Source: Protonemura montana
Lineage: Eukaryota; Arthropoda; Insecta; Plecoptera; Nemouridae
Length of the DNA stretch: 64,000 nucleotides
Reading direction: 5' to 3'
Assembly: GCA_947568835.1 (NCBI GenBank)
Contig: OX387604.1
Coordinates: forward strand, 4,754,001 to 4,818,000
Shown here: positions 1 to 11,302 of the stretch, piece after piece
Position numbering within the stretch: the stretch's first letter is position 1
How the letters are laid out: each line of letters starts with the position of its first letter
Translations under genes and position numbers: made by a program
The notes under the pieces: generated by a model
What the model saw: only the letters and a program-made list of their open reading frames with translations
Told to the model about the DNA's origin: nothing
Database searches by the model: none

Positions 1-263
1 AATGTAAAAAATTCAAGTGTTCTGCTCAACACCTTATATTTTATTGAGTTTCCGGTAAGTTGTGTCCTCCTTCTTTTCCTTTCTTTGACACACCAATAGA
101 AAAGCAGTACAAATTATGAAAGGAAAATGTATTGTTTCATTTTTTAACCAAAAGTTAATTGTACGGTTGGTAGTATTGTGTTGACAGAGGGATATATATT
201 GTGTATATTGATATGATTGTATAGTGTTATGTTGACAGATTTACTAAGGATATCTTTTTTCAG

Positions 264-3200
264 CGACTCTGAATGCGACGTTGTCCGCTGACCTGTCAGT
301 GCTGTTCGACGTTGGCGGAATAATCGGTGCTATAGCAGCTGGAGTCATTTCCGATTACACAGGCATGAGTGGAGTCACCTGTGCTGTCATGCTGATTCTA
401 TCTGCTCCCATGGTGAGTCGGCTCTGGGATGTACTCTTCCTTCCACTCTACATTCTAGCGTATTCCAGCTCTAAAAGGCACAAACATTGGGTTTGTAGGT
501 CTAGTCACAGTCCCAGCTCTAATGGTAGACGTTCTGCTGAGAGATCACGTTTTTGTGGTAGGTGACAACTGCTGGCTCTTGCGGTTGTTCTTTTTAAAAA
601 ACCTCTTCAATGAAATATTAACAACTCTAAATATTGATAAATGTATATAAATTATTGTGATTACTGATTACCATAAATAGCACTTATTTCAGTGCAATTC
701 AGAGTCAAATGCAATTATTAGCTTACAGCACAGATTGACATACATAGATATATCACCTTACCCAGCTTTGGCTACGGCACGCTACGGCAAAAAATACTTG
801 TTAAGCGAGCACTGAGGGGCGCTGGCATCGCGATGTATAGTAGCATCAGTTGAATATTGGGCCACCAGAGTGCGGGGTAATCGGTTTGACCGAGTGGTGG
901 GGCGAGAGTACAGCTTGCTGAACTAAAAAATGGGTACTGGAGTTGGCGAAGTACCTGTCATTGGAAAAGGGTTTAGGTGCAAACGTCGGTACACTGCAGC
1001 TGAATAAAAAGAAAGGCGAGTACATTATCATATTGAAACTATATTTTAATCGCAAGCAGGGACATATGTGTGTTTCCTTCTGAAGGCACTGCAAGCTGAC
1101 AGTACCTATTTTGTTTCTATTACAAATGCATAATGGGTGGGGAAATAAAAATACATTAACAGCAATATATTGTTATATTTCAGGTTTCAATTTGAAGAAA
1201 CTAGAACAAAAAGTCAGTCTCATCTAAAGAGATCAAATGAAAATACAAAGCAAGTCCCAATACCAGGGGCGCCGACTACGTGTGGGCCCGAGAGCTCGAG
1301 CAACCCTCGAAAACTCTTTGGATATTCTCAAATCTTTCGATACGAGATATTTTTCCGTAACTCATCAATAGCTGTCAACATTCCAGGGCTAAAAAGTAAA
1401 AGCCATCCGTATGGCATGAGATGCCGTAAGTAAGATGGTTCAAAGAATCTTACAAAATCATTCTGAAAAATATATGACAACAGCTATACTCGCTCATGAT
1501 AATATTGACTACGCGATCGCGAAACTATAAGCTTGGCCAAGGTCAGCGCACCGCATACCCTTTGTAAGACAGCGCCGACAAAGCAATGCGAATACCCCTA
1601 TTTTTGTAGTTTCCACTCTCAGTACATGACCGATCCTTTCGTAACAAGAACGACCAGCAATGATGTCATTAAAGGGGCACAAATCACGTTTTGGTCAGTT
1701 TGCAGTTTCAGATTTACTAATATATTAAGGATTTGTAACAGCTGTGAATTATTTGTTGATTTCCTTTAATAGGGCAGTGTTAAACGTATCCGGGGGAGTG
1801 TGCATTTTCCCTTTCCACACATTTTCTACCGTGGCACAAGGGGAGTGTATCACGTGGGTGTCTAGCTATGCGTCTAGATTTGATTTGGAACAAAACACTA
1901 CGGAATATCTAAGCCGATTTGCGATAAAAATGTTCCGAGAATCGCTAATACCAGAGCCATTTAACTCACAAAACCATCTTATGCTAATAATTGAATTTCG
2001 AAATTTTTTAAAGCACCATTACATTCGGCTTCGAAACCTGATTTCAAATCAGTTTAAATTTTTGTTCTAATGTTGAAACTACCCTCTCTAGCATCAATTT
2101 ACCGTGATCAACCAGCAAGGTTACTGGACCACCTGCTCAGTCTCGCCAAAACATCGTAATCGCCTGGCGATATTATTATAAAACCCAGCAATGCGGGAAT
2201 TCCAAGAAAATCAACATTGAGATAAGCACCCGCCAAGTCAAAGTACCTATCATTTAATAGATTTTCGAAATTTGAAACAATCCACATTACTTTCCGAAAT
2301 TTTCTATGCGGAAATCTTTTTTGATCGACATCCTAGCCCCAGATTTAGCGATTTGACATAAGTTCTCACCCAACAATTTCAATATGACTTGGTCATGATC
2401 GTGAATTTATGCAATGAGAGGCTCACAGCGACTTCCAAGCGTGTTTATATAAGCAATATCCACCGAGTCTAACGGGCTGCAATATGGTATCACAATTTAG
2501 TTCAGTAGCAAGCATTTTACTTGCCGAAATAAGCAGCCGACTAGATTTGACATATCTCGTATACGATTTATAGCTAAGAAAACTCGTTCATGACATCGCT
2601 CTGAGGTGCATTGTGACAATATTCTTTCTGTACCGAACTGAACTTCTCGGTGCAATAAATTGAACTAATTAACGGTGTAACTAATAATGAAAATATAGAT
2701 ACAACAAAGCAGGGAACAAGAAATCACCCTTTATGTACTTAATCCTATTTCTTATTGATTTCTTATTGAACCACGCAGATATTTGATATTTGATATGTTT
2801 ATTCAACTTGATATTTTATTGAAACGAATTTGAATTTGATCTAAAAAAAACGATCGCGAACTTCGATCTTCGATCGCGATTGTTTTTTGACGACGATCTT
2901 GATCTTTTTAAAAGATCGCTTTCAAAACGATCTTCCCCAACTATGGCACCAGAGCATCATTATAATTATTTTCTGGGATGTTTACATTTTTCTTCAATGT
3001 TGGACTTGCTCGAACTCCGCTGCAGTTATCGCCTGGATACAGTAGGATAGCGGCAGCGCTGAGAGCGAATGTGAGCGAAAGGACTTTAGACCGATGACCG
3101 AGCAAGCTTGGAACAGATAGTAAACTTGAGAGGGAGCGAATGTGAGCGAAAGGACTTTAGACCGATGACCGAGCAAGCTTGGAACAGATAGTAAACTTGA

Positions 3201-6200
3201 GAGGGAGCGAACGTAGCGCCATCCCGTGTCCAGAGGGCAAACTATTTTAGCTTGTTGGTGAGGGGATTGGGGCGAATCTTGCGGGGCAAAAGCTTTCGCG
3301 TAGCTCCCAATAGCATAGGAGTGGACAATCTGTGTATGTCTATCTGTGCTTACAGTATAGAATACAATTTTATAACTTTTTTGGTTCTTTTGTATTCAGT
3401 TAATTATTCACCCTCGATAACATAACAAGCACATTTGTAACAAAATGTGGGGAAAGAAGCAGTGATGTGAGCTTCCATTATGCTAGACAAGCAGCAAATA
3501 GCAAGATTTTTTGTAGCCTTCGTTTAGTTGTTTTTTAATTGATTACAATTTCCTATGTTGCCGGTAAACACCATGCTCATGACACTCCCAGTGCCCGTGT
3601 GCCGAGCAATTTGTACTAGCAGCTGTCAATGCCAAGGACTTTGAAATGTATTTCCTTATCTAGCAATGTTGGAGCACCGTTTCGTAGCCTGGGCAAGAGA
3701 AAGTTTGGGATATTTTTGAACCTGGAAAGAACCACTTGCTACTCTGGCGTCGCCCATTTTGTGACTAGGTACTGAATTTTCATGTGCCACTTACAGGCTA
3801 CCTCTTGATGACAGTGATCAGGATCTTGATCAGGAATCTTCAGATACATAACAGGACATTTAGTTGGCAGAGGCATGGCCCAACATCAGTAGGCGCGTTC
3901 TGTTAAGTGGTATTGTTTCGTGTTTGCTGCTAGCAAATAGCTGATTAGGGATATTCAAGTTAGTGGTTTGGGTGGGGGGGTTCTATGTGTGGTGACTTCT
4001 TTTGTCTTAGGTTGTTTGTCTGGTTAATTCACTCCGAACGGTTGTGTCTATATATTATTATTTAGAAGTGGCTGATGTTGTGAACATTCTTCGGTTATTA
4101 AACGTGTTGTTCATGTAGATAAAGTAGAGAGAAGTTGACCAAAAGGATATTAGTACTGATCTAGTAGTTCAAGTGTAAAATGTAATTTAAGCTTTAGCAC
4201 AGCACAAAGCTTTGAAGGGCATTCTAGTGGTAGGAGTACACGTTAACCTCTTTAACAGTCATCGACATGTCATGAACGTCACGTTTGTGATGAAAGATTA
4301 TCAGAGAAGATGTCTGTGACATTGACTTGCAAACACAAGGTCGTTATCCTAGCCAGAGAATCTGGTTGGTCCAGAGACAACGTTCATTTTGATTCTTAAA
4401 CCATGGACATTCCTGGTTAACCCAGCTTTACAACTGACAGTTTTAATAATCCATTTTATATTTGACATATTTGAAATTTTGACAGCCCCCCCCCCCCCCC
4501 CCCCCTGGGGGCACAAAATACCCTGCTTAGATAAGCCAGCATTTACCTGGAAGAAAAAAAATACTGTTTTATTATGCATTATTTAAAAAAAAGTGTAATC
4601 TATTATTTCAACTATGAAAGACTATTTTCAACTATGGCTTTGCTTTTTTTTCCCAGAAAAAATATTGGTTCATCTTGCTGGAAATACAAATTTTTGGGGG
4701 AAGAGTTTGGTAGTTATTTTTTTGACCTTAGTTTTGATAAATAAATAATTTTGGTACATTAAGAAAGGTTAAGGAAAAAATAATCAGTCCTCCAAGCTTT
4801 CACCCTTGATCAAGAATCTAGTAGGCCACAAACCATTGAGAAACATTTTTCTTGAAGACCAAGTTTGGATGTTTATCTATAACTAGAGCTCAAGTGAGAA
4901 AAAGTACCCAGTCTCAAAAACATAACAACTCCACATTCTTTGCCTGTTTCAGCTTTTCGTTTACCAGGTGTTTGGCACAAGCAGCTTGTCCATCAACATG
5001 GTTTTGTTGGTGGTGGTTGGCCTTCTGGTCAACGGTCCGTACGCCCTTATCACGACTTCAGTTTCCGCAGAACTTGGCACGCATTCGTCTCTGGAGGGAA
5101 ATGCAAAGGCTCTGTGCACTGTGACAGCTATCATCGATGGCACCGGCTCTATAGGTAATGGGGCCTCAGGGTCCAAAATCCCTTCTTTTAGTAATTAATT
5201 TATTGTTTAAATGTTTGAGAATAGATACCAAGAGGATCAATGGTAGCCCCCAAGAGTTATGAATTGATTTAATGTTTCTGCTGTTTTTTCATCATCACAG
5301 GTAGAGAACAAATTCTCTCGGTAAGCTCCATAACTCCATTCCACCATCAGCTTCTCCATTCTCTTATCCAGCCTTTTGGCACACTACATACCAACAATTG
5401 TTTAAATGTCATGTTATTAAATGTTTGCCGTGACAAAGTGATTGCTTTCTCTCTGCGTAGCCGATGTACTCAGTATGCAATGGTGGGGGCAAATGCTTTA
5501 TCTGCCGACTCCATTACCTAGAGCAGTGGTTCCTAAACTTTTTTGGACACCTCATAAGTCACCTCAAGAACTACTTCCAATAATTTCTAGCTTGATTAGG
5601 ATTCAGGGAAAAGGAACCTTTCTGACGTAAACTTGCGGTAGACGATTTCGATTACTTAAATTTAAGAAGTAAGCATTCTGATGACAATTCTAACTTCGGC
5701 CTCAGGGTGTACTAGACGAGACAAATAAAGCCAAAAATTTGCTTCAACAGCCATTTATAAGCTATAATTCTTACCACTTGCTCCAAACAACCCCAAGATA
5801 TACCAAAAGACTTACCACCTGTATCCTTACCACCTTGGAAACACCCCAAAAAAAGTGTGGAAGGCAAAATTTGAATTGACAAGCATGAAAGCAAACATTT
5901 TTTATTCAACAAGAGACCCCCAATTTATCTCAGGCTTGTCTCAAAAGACTCCATAATAAAAATTGTCAATATCTATGCGTTTTGTATTTTTGGTTGTCTA
6001 AACGTACAGAAAGTAGACAAAAAATTGTGCTAAAACTAAATAGCTCGCCAAAGTTAGCTGAATATTTTGAGCTGTAGTTATTGTTAAAAATGAAAGCTGC
6101 ATGTGCCAATAGGTCGCCACAACCATAACCATGTGCTGGAGGTGTGTGGTCATGTATACTCATCCAACTGTGTTTAAAAATAAATATAAATAATAGGTCA

Positions 6201-6454
6201 AAATTCAAACAAAAAATAAAAGTAGAATGTTTAAGATTGGAGCTGTGATTGCCTAACTATAAACCCCATGACATCATGTTGCAGGGGCGGCCGTGGGCCC
6301 GCTGCTGGCTGGTCTGGTGTCTTCCATGGGGTGGCAGAACGTCTTCTATATGCTGATTGCCTCCGATATCATATCACTACTGTTACTTTCGAGAGTCGTG
6401 CTAAGAGAGTTACGCCAGTTCCGAGTCAACATGCAAGCCAACAGGGTGCCCTGA
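264..6454 (+). CDS. SLC37-family sugar-phosphate/phosphate exchanger, C-terminal part
   Basis: Three coding exons are visible: 264-412, 4953-5154 and 6285-6454 (TGA 6452-6454). Each has AG/GT borders, and the phases match (in at phase 1, then 0, then 1). The joined peptide of about 173 residues contains LFDVGGIIGAIAAGVISDYTG, NGPYALITTSVSAELGTHSS, NAKALCTVTAIIDGTGSIGA and GPLLAGLVSSMGWQNVFYML, in the order found in the C-terminal half of SLC37A1/A2-type major-facilitator proteins. These proteins exchange glucose-6-phosphate or glycerol-3-phosphate for phosphate, mainly at the ER membrane. The hydrophobic stretches fit the last MFS helices. The N-terminal half lies upstream of base 1, so the gene is partial only because the window starts here. 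It converges on PEN-2, whose stop codon is 241 bp away. Family assignment is firm; which SLC37 paralogue is not. Confidence 0.9.
3063..3204. repeat. 71-bp tandem duplication
   Basis: Two almost identical 71-bp copies (3063-3133 and 3134-3204) beginning GAGCGAATGTGAGCG lie side by side, followed by the start of a third. They sit in the SLC37 intron. Confidence 0.85.
4486..4505. repeat. poly-C tract
   Basis: A run of 20 cytosines followed by TGGGGG lies in the SLC37 intron. Its length is likely to be unstable and sequencing-sensitive. Confidence 0.9.
5155..6284 (+). other. SLC37 last intron
   Basis: No additional exon was found. At 5524 there is CAGTGGTTCCTAAACTTTTT, which looks like the end of a hAT-type transposon, but no matching inverted end could be found in the intron. 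The rest is AT-rich and unremarkable. Confidence 0.5.
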
Positions 6455-6695
6455 CATGAAACAGATATTATAGATGCATAATTATTCAGTTAAAAAGAGT
6501 TCTATTTTTATAAGGTTTGTTTTTATTGTGTGTAAAACGATATTATTCCATGACACAGATCACTAACAAGTGTATGCAAAATATTTTATAAATATATGTT
6601 GCAATACAAAAGCAGAGTTTGTTTTTAATAATAATGGTCTTGAAATGGAATGCATGTTGGTAAGAGGTTGGGAATGCAAACTGCTAACGCTGGAT

Positions 6696-8962
6696 TCAGG
6701 CGATGCCAGTCGGGATGATAAATGAGATTGTGTCGGCGAATTCTCCCCAAGCTGTTCTGTTCACTTGGAATACGGTAACCCAGGTCCCCAAGGCGATGGT
6801 CCACACCAGGGCACCTATACCCGAATAGATCACATCTGAAACACACAGCAGGGATTAGCCCCTTCAAACATTTCATTGACAAACAACCCAAACAATGGAC
6901 CCACAGCAGCTTCATTGCTTACTTCACTTATCCAGCCCTAAACAAATGCAACTTGACCTTCCTCAGCATCAAATTCCTCTAACCATATACCAGCCTTTTG
7001 GCAAATCTTGATTGATACATGGAAATGATGAGTTAATTTTAGTGGTTTGGTGAGGTGGTTCAGAGCCGTGGGTGAATGTTGTGGTGAGTGACGGACTTGC
7101 TCTGTTGTAATTGACTTGTGGTCCTAAAACTTGTGTCGGCGCCAACGCCGACGAAACGTCAACTTTTTAGGTCCTTTTTAGGACCACGAGTCAATTACAA
7201 CAGAGCAAGTCCGTCACTCACCACAACATTAATTTTAGTGTTTTACATTTGGAATTGGCATGTTTGACAATACTGAGAATGTTATTTTTTGGCAAAACTA
7301 AAACAGATGTGGCATCATTGCAAGCCTCCGACACATCCTTTGAAATTAAATTTAGTCAGACCAATACAAAGAGAAAAAAAAAAATCAATGATGAGAACAT
7401 GTTTCATTATTGCCAATATGAAAACTGTGAGGTGGTACTGGTTAAGGTGTTGATAAGAGGGAGAAAATAAGCTTACTCATAATGGAGTTCCATAAAGACA
7501 CTCCCCTCTCACATTAGTGTTTTGAATTTAAATGGCTTCAGAGTATGGAAGAAGTTACGTGAAAGAACAGCTTTCCTGTGATTTTGAGCGCTTTGGTTTG
7601 AAACAATTGTCTCTACAAAAGAATGCTGATTAAGATCAATTCAAACCTGTTCAACCCTGCTTTTGTTTGTCAGGAATACATATACTTGTAAATGGCCTAA
7701 TTTGGGATTGACTTAAGTTGCAATTTCTTTTGTTAACTTCTGCTTGTACTTTTGTTTGCCAGCTCTGCACTTTTTTCAATTTTTGCATACATGTTCTAGT
7801 TCCCCACACTTCTCTAGACTTCCTGAACACTAGCTTACAACGGCTCTGGAAAAAAAACGGCTAACAGAACTCACTGCACCAATAAACTGGTTCATGAATG
7901 TTTCAAAGCCAAACAAAGTTTTAGAGAAGTCAAATCTATGCAATAATATAGTAAATTGTAGTAATAATTTACCTACTGTAAAAATACTGTCAGGATGACT
8001 CACTTTCCCACCCTTAGCTAGAAATATACATTAAAGATCTACCTCGACAACATTCTTCAATTAAAAATGAGTTCATGGCTGACATAAACATTTGAATTTC
8101 ACTAGATGTGTTTGGCAGTCCTACTAAGAAATGTAACTACCACTTCGACTATGGTATTTTTGAATGGTTTAAAGTCTAGCCTAAAACAGTTAACAAAGAA
8201 AGATAGATACTTTTCATCATCGGTTCCTACTAAGCTAAAAACATTGCAGCCAAGAAGAATTTTGCCGAAAAGTTTCTTCTATAAACAAAATAGATTGTAA
8301 AAACAATTCATTTTCTAGGACACATTTGTCCATTCATCCTGTGCTTATTCCTACTGTAATTTTCACATAGATCAGAAGATTCACAGTGGCCCAAAGCAAT
8401 AAGCATCATTTAAAGAATATTCCTGTACAGCACAGTATTATTTGATTAAGTCATAGTGTGCTAGCGGTGAATCCTCAAGCTAACCAATATTTTGGAGTAA
8501 TTCACTTCAGAGATATTATTATTATTATTATTATGCCCACGCAGCTTTGTTTTATTATAGCTGATCCAAAAACTGTTATAAAAAGTGTGTAGGGGAGACC
8601 ACGACTATTTCAAATTCAATGTCAGGGCAGCAACGGTAAGTAATGAGCAAGAACGGGTCAGAAGTAGAAAATTGTGTATTATTATACGACTCGAAATACG
8701 TACAGCGTTTGATGTCGGCTTGCCCATCAAACTGCGGCTTGCGGAAAGCTTCTCCATAAAACCAGATGGAGTTGATCAACCAAACGAAGGGCAAAAAAAG
8801 AAACCCGGCTGAAAGAAGTAAAAATTGTTGAGGTTATAGTGTGAAAGTTTTGGAATGAACCATCCAAAACCATTGCTTTAAAAGAAACTTGGTATATTTA
8901 CCACGGAAGTACCAGCGACATAGATCCACCTTCTTTTGGTCTTTCATTTTCGATAGATCCAT
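6696..8962 (-). CDS. PEN2: Presenilin enhancer 2 (gamma-secretase subunit PEN-2)
   Basis: A complete three-exon gene on the minus strand: exon 1 8902-8962 (ATG at 8962), exon 2 8704-8808, exon 3 6696-6835 (TGA at 6696-6698). Phases are 1 and 1, all borders are GT-AG, and the total is 306 nt or 101 aa, the same length as human PEN-2. The product is the smallest subunit of gamma-secretase, which helps presenilin endoproteolysis and stabilises the complex in ER, Golgi and endosomal membranes. Diagnostic stretches are DLCRWYF near residue 14, FLFLPFVWLINSIWFYGEAF in exon 2, ADIKRYV at the exon 2/3 junction and EFADTISFIIPTG at the C terminus, which replaces the family's DYLSF motif with DTISF. 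Hydrophobic segments match the expected membrane regions. Intron 2 carries a palindromic insertion (7045-7228). It shares an upstream region with the Rsf1-like gene. Confidence 0.93.
6836..8703 (-). other. PEN-2 intron 2
   Basis: The 1.87-kb intron holds the palindromic insertion described separately and a short ATT microsatellite near 8513-8534. Nothing else is recognised; the open frame at 7249-7470 is low complexity. Confidence 0.6.
7045..7228. mobile_element. 184-bp palindromic element with 12-bp target duplication
   Basis: The insert is flanked by a perfect direct repeat TTAATTTTAGTG at 7033-7044 and 7229-7240, read as a target-site duplication. Inside, 7075-7129 is the reverse complement of 7176-7230 with one mismatch in 55 bp; the last two bases of the right arm overlap the duplication. 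The loop holds a perfect 7-bp hairpin, GTCGGCG CCAA CGCCGAC, followed directly by GAAACGTC. A stem followed by GAAA and CGTC resembles the 3' half of a hammerhead ribozyme core as carried by Penelope-like elements, but the CUGAUGA box that should precede the stem is not intact (CTTGTGT). It is a mobile or foldback element with good support; the hammerhead link is only an inference. Confidence 0.7.
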
Positions 8963-9767
8963 TTTTATTGAACATTAGTACTTGACATTGACAGCTGCAA
9001 CAATCCTCAAAAATTAGCGGACACTCCCACACACACTTACTCCCACTACCTAAATGCTACAGTAAAATAACCAAAGAAAATGGCCGACACACAGCCTTTT
9101 TGTAGATTACCTCTCACGGGAAATAATGTTACAAGGCTGTGTTTCGGCCATTTTAGTTAGCGGTTCTTACAAACTAGTGTTTTACATCTCCTCAGCACTG
9201 AAGGACAACTCATGGCGGTGTGTTCCGGGAATCCAGCCTCTTGAGCAAAGACTCTAAGGCATGTGCTTCGGGCAATCGAGCAATGCTTTCATTCCTTAAA
9301 AAAATCCAAATTTTGATCCGAACCGCAGCTTGGTTCCATATCCCTGATTTTAGGTAAAGAACATCGAATAAGGCCTATCGGTTCAGTTCTATGCTAACAA
9401 TGCTCATAATTTTATCTGTCTGGATTACAGCCGGTCTTGCACTGAAATCAATAAACCTTAAATGTATCCTCGCCCTTGTCACTGAATAGCAACACGTAAT
9501 TTTTTAGATATTTTTGGAACGTTTAATGCCTTGATCTAGCCGCGAAATCAACTAACACAGAAGTTGAAATTCGAATTAAGGAACAAAAGCAATCTTGGCG
9601 GCCATGACGGCATCTTCGGTTATCCCCAGTTCCCCGCACAGTCGCTATTTGCCGCCATTGTATCGTCGCCTTCCGTACGAAGCCCGAGGACTCGACGCCA
9701 TTCTACAAACACGCTCGCCGCAAGAAGAATAGCCGGAAAATACACGGCATTTTTTTAACTGCAAACA
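8963..9767. promoter_or_regulatory. Divergent promoter region, PEN-2 / Rsf1-like
   Basis: The two start codons are 805 bp apart and point away from each other. Between them, AAAATGGCCGACACACAGCC (9077-9096) is the inverted copy of 9134-9153 with one mismatch. Each arm contains GGCCATTTT, a YY1/Pho-like core. Another GCCGCCATTG lies at 9651-9660, close to the Rsf1 side. No TATA box was recognised. The stretch 9564-9767 is probably the 5' UTR of the Rsf1-like gene. Confidence 0.5.
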
Positions 9768-10445
9768 ATGTCTGACGGTTACCAACCAAGAGGGACTCGC
9801 GTATACGTAGGTGGACTTGGAGATGGCATTAAAAAAGAAGATCTAGAAGTTGAATTCGAAAAGTTTGGGAAACTGAACAGTGTGTGGGTGGCGTTCAATC
9901 CCCCTGGGTTTGCATTCATCGAGTTCGCGAACGAAGATGAAGCAGAAACGGCTTGCGATAACTTGAATGGTTCAGATATCCAGGGATGCAAGCTCCGAGT
10001 AGAAATTTCGAGGGGCCGTGGTCGTGGTCGTGGAGGCACCGGAGGGTTCCGAGGAAGCCGGGGTGATCGAGGTGGTGGTGGCATGGGCATCAGAGAGCGA
10101 GATTCTTCTGGCTCGCGAAGCTTTTACCCAAGAGGTGGCTCGCGAGGTGGTTCTTCATACGGTTCTTCAGATCGAGGCTCGAGCGGCGGCTATCGCGGAT
10201 CGCGTGATGGTGGAAGCAGAGGATCGCGTGGAGGAAGCTCCCGAGGGCGTGGAGGCTATGGTGAAGAGTATCGCTCCAGTTCTCGAGGCAGCTACACTGG
10301 TGGCAGGGAGTACGAGCGGAATGGTTCCCGAGACAGCTACGGGGCCGGAGGTGGAAGCGACTATTACGGTGGTAGAGGAGATGGAGGCCGGGATTCAGGA
10401 TCTTCACGATACAGAAGCCGCTCTCCCGTGGGCCGAGGAAGGTAA
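9768..10445 (+). CDS. Rsf1: Rsf1-like RRM protein with Gly/Arg/Ser-rich tail (splicing regulator)
   Basis: A single open exon of 225 codons with ATG at 9768 and TAA ending at 10445. Residues 10-80 form one RNA recognition motif with RNP2 VYVGGL (12-17) and RNP1-like GFAFIEFA (47-54). The run KLNSVWVAFNPPGFAFIEF and the ending YRSRSPVGRGR match the insect repressor splicing factor Rsf1 closely; the RRM is also like SRSF3/SRSF7. Residues 83-225 are rich in RG, RGG, SRG and GGY repeats, which suggests RNA binding and arginine methylation. Such proteins act in the nucleus, binding pre-mRNA and opposing SR-protein activation. It has no zinc knuckle, unlike SRSF7. No intron interrupts the coding part. 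The gene is divergent from PEN-2. Orthology to Rsf1 is likely, but an SRSF3/7 paralogue is possible. Confidence 0.88.
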   Translation: MSDGYQPRGTRVYVGGLGDGIKKEDLEVEFEKFGKLNSVWVAFNPPGFAFIEFANEDEAETACDNLNGSDIQGCKLRVEISRGRGRGRGGTGGFRGSRGDRGGGGMGIRERDSSGSRSFYPRGGSRGGSSYGSSDRGSSGGYRGSRDGGSRGSRGGSSRGRGGYGEEYRSSSRGSYTGGREYERNGSRDSYGAGGGSDYYGGRGDGGRDSGSSRYRSRSPVGRGR

Positions 10446-11302
10446 ACAGGGGTGATATATAACTTTTAACATGACTCAGGACTCAAACGAGAGACTGATA
10501 CCCGGTTTATATACCAGGGTACTTGCCTTCTTAAAAGTTCAACTTAGCAACACATATCTTACCATTACTGCTTAGCTTAGTATTGTTGACTTGCTACAAG
10601 TTGTACTAGGCCTGATACAAGTTGTACTATGCCTTCTTAAAGTTGTAATAGACCTGCTACAAGTTGTACCAGGCTTACTACACGTTATACTAGGCTCACT
10701 ACATGTTGTACTAGGCCTGTTACAAGTTGTACTAGGCCTGGGGTGTAGGCCTATCTACATTTTTTAATGAAATGAGAATCTTGAAGACTGACCATTGAGG
10801 AATGACTGCTCAGGACCGGTATTATAATTTCCAATTAAAAATAATGTCTGGGTAAGATTACATTAAAGCATCTGATTGGCTGCAACAAAGGAAATGAGCC
10901 TTTAACTGGCAGTTCAATATTTAGCTGGACATTATTTAAGTACAGCTGAGATAATGCAGTGTTGACAACTTTTACATTGACTGGGTAGGTACTAGGAATG
11001 AAAAACATGAACTAGGATTTTTTTAAAGTTTTTTTAAGAAAATAGATTTTTATATCCACATCCAAAGCAAAGATATATGCGAGTCACGACTGACCTGGGA
11101 CAAAAAATCCGTCGCGTTAATACGAAATGATTTGTGGAAATTTATTCTTAAACTATCGTTATTACTTACCTACGCTACGCAGATGTCGCAAGAGTCCCAG
11201 GGTCCATTTTTACTCGGTTTAATTTTTTTGGAAGCGTAGTTGAACGTTTTGCAATTTTCTCTTATACAGTTTATGCTAGGTGTCTTTTCAGCATACAATA
11301 AA
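10446..11302 (+). other. Probable 3' UTR of the Rsf1-like gene with AATAAA
   Basis: No coding frame continues after the stop. A canonical AATAAA at 11297-11302 is the first clear polyadenylation signal downstream. The stretch includes a degenerate 21-bp tandem array. Confidence 0.4.
10596..10742. repeat. Degenerate 21-bp tandem repeat (7 units)
   Basis: Seven units close to ACAAGTTGTACTAGGCCTG follow each other with a 21-bp step. The units differ by several substitutions, so the array is old. It falls within the probable 3' UTR of the Rsf1-like gene. Confidence 0.8.

Larger units (their letters stand above)
413..4952 (+). other. SLC37 intron between visible exons 1 and 2
   Basis: This 4.5-kb intron has a GT donor at 413 and a pyrimidine-rich AG ending at 4952. 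I found no exon with matching phase inside it. It holds a 71-bp tandem duplication (3063-3204), a GATC-rich patch (2839-2932) and a run of 20 C at 4486-4505. Short open frames at 846-2070 show no recognisable protein. Confidence 0.6.

Noticed and set aside
5524-5551. hAT-like terminal sequence CAGTGGTTCCTAAAC in the last SLC37 intron
   Set aside because: No inverted partner end or target duplication was found, so no element could be bounded.
7075-7230. Intact hammerhead ribozyme
   Set aside because: The stem-GAAA-CGTC half is present but the CUGAUGA box is not, so only a degenerate relic can be proposed.
10018-10455. Alternative frames over the Rsf1-like gene on both strands
   Set aside because: They are shadows of the Gly/Arg-rich coding sequence; the frame with the RRM is clearly the real one.
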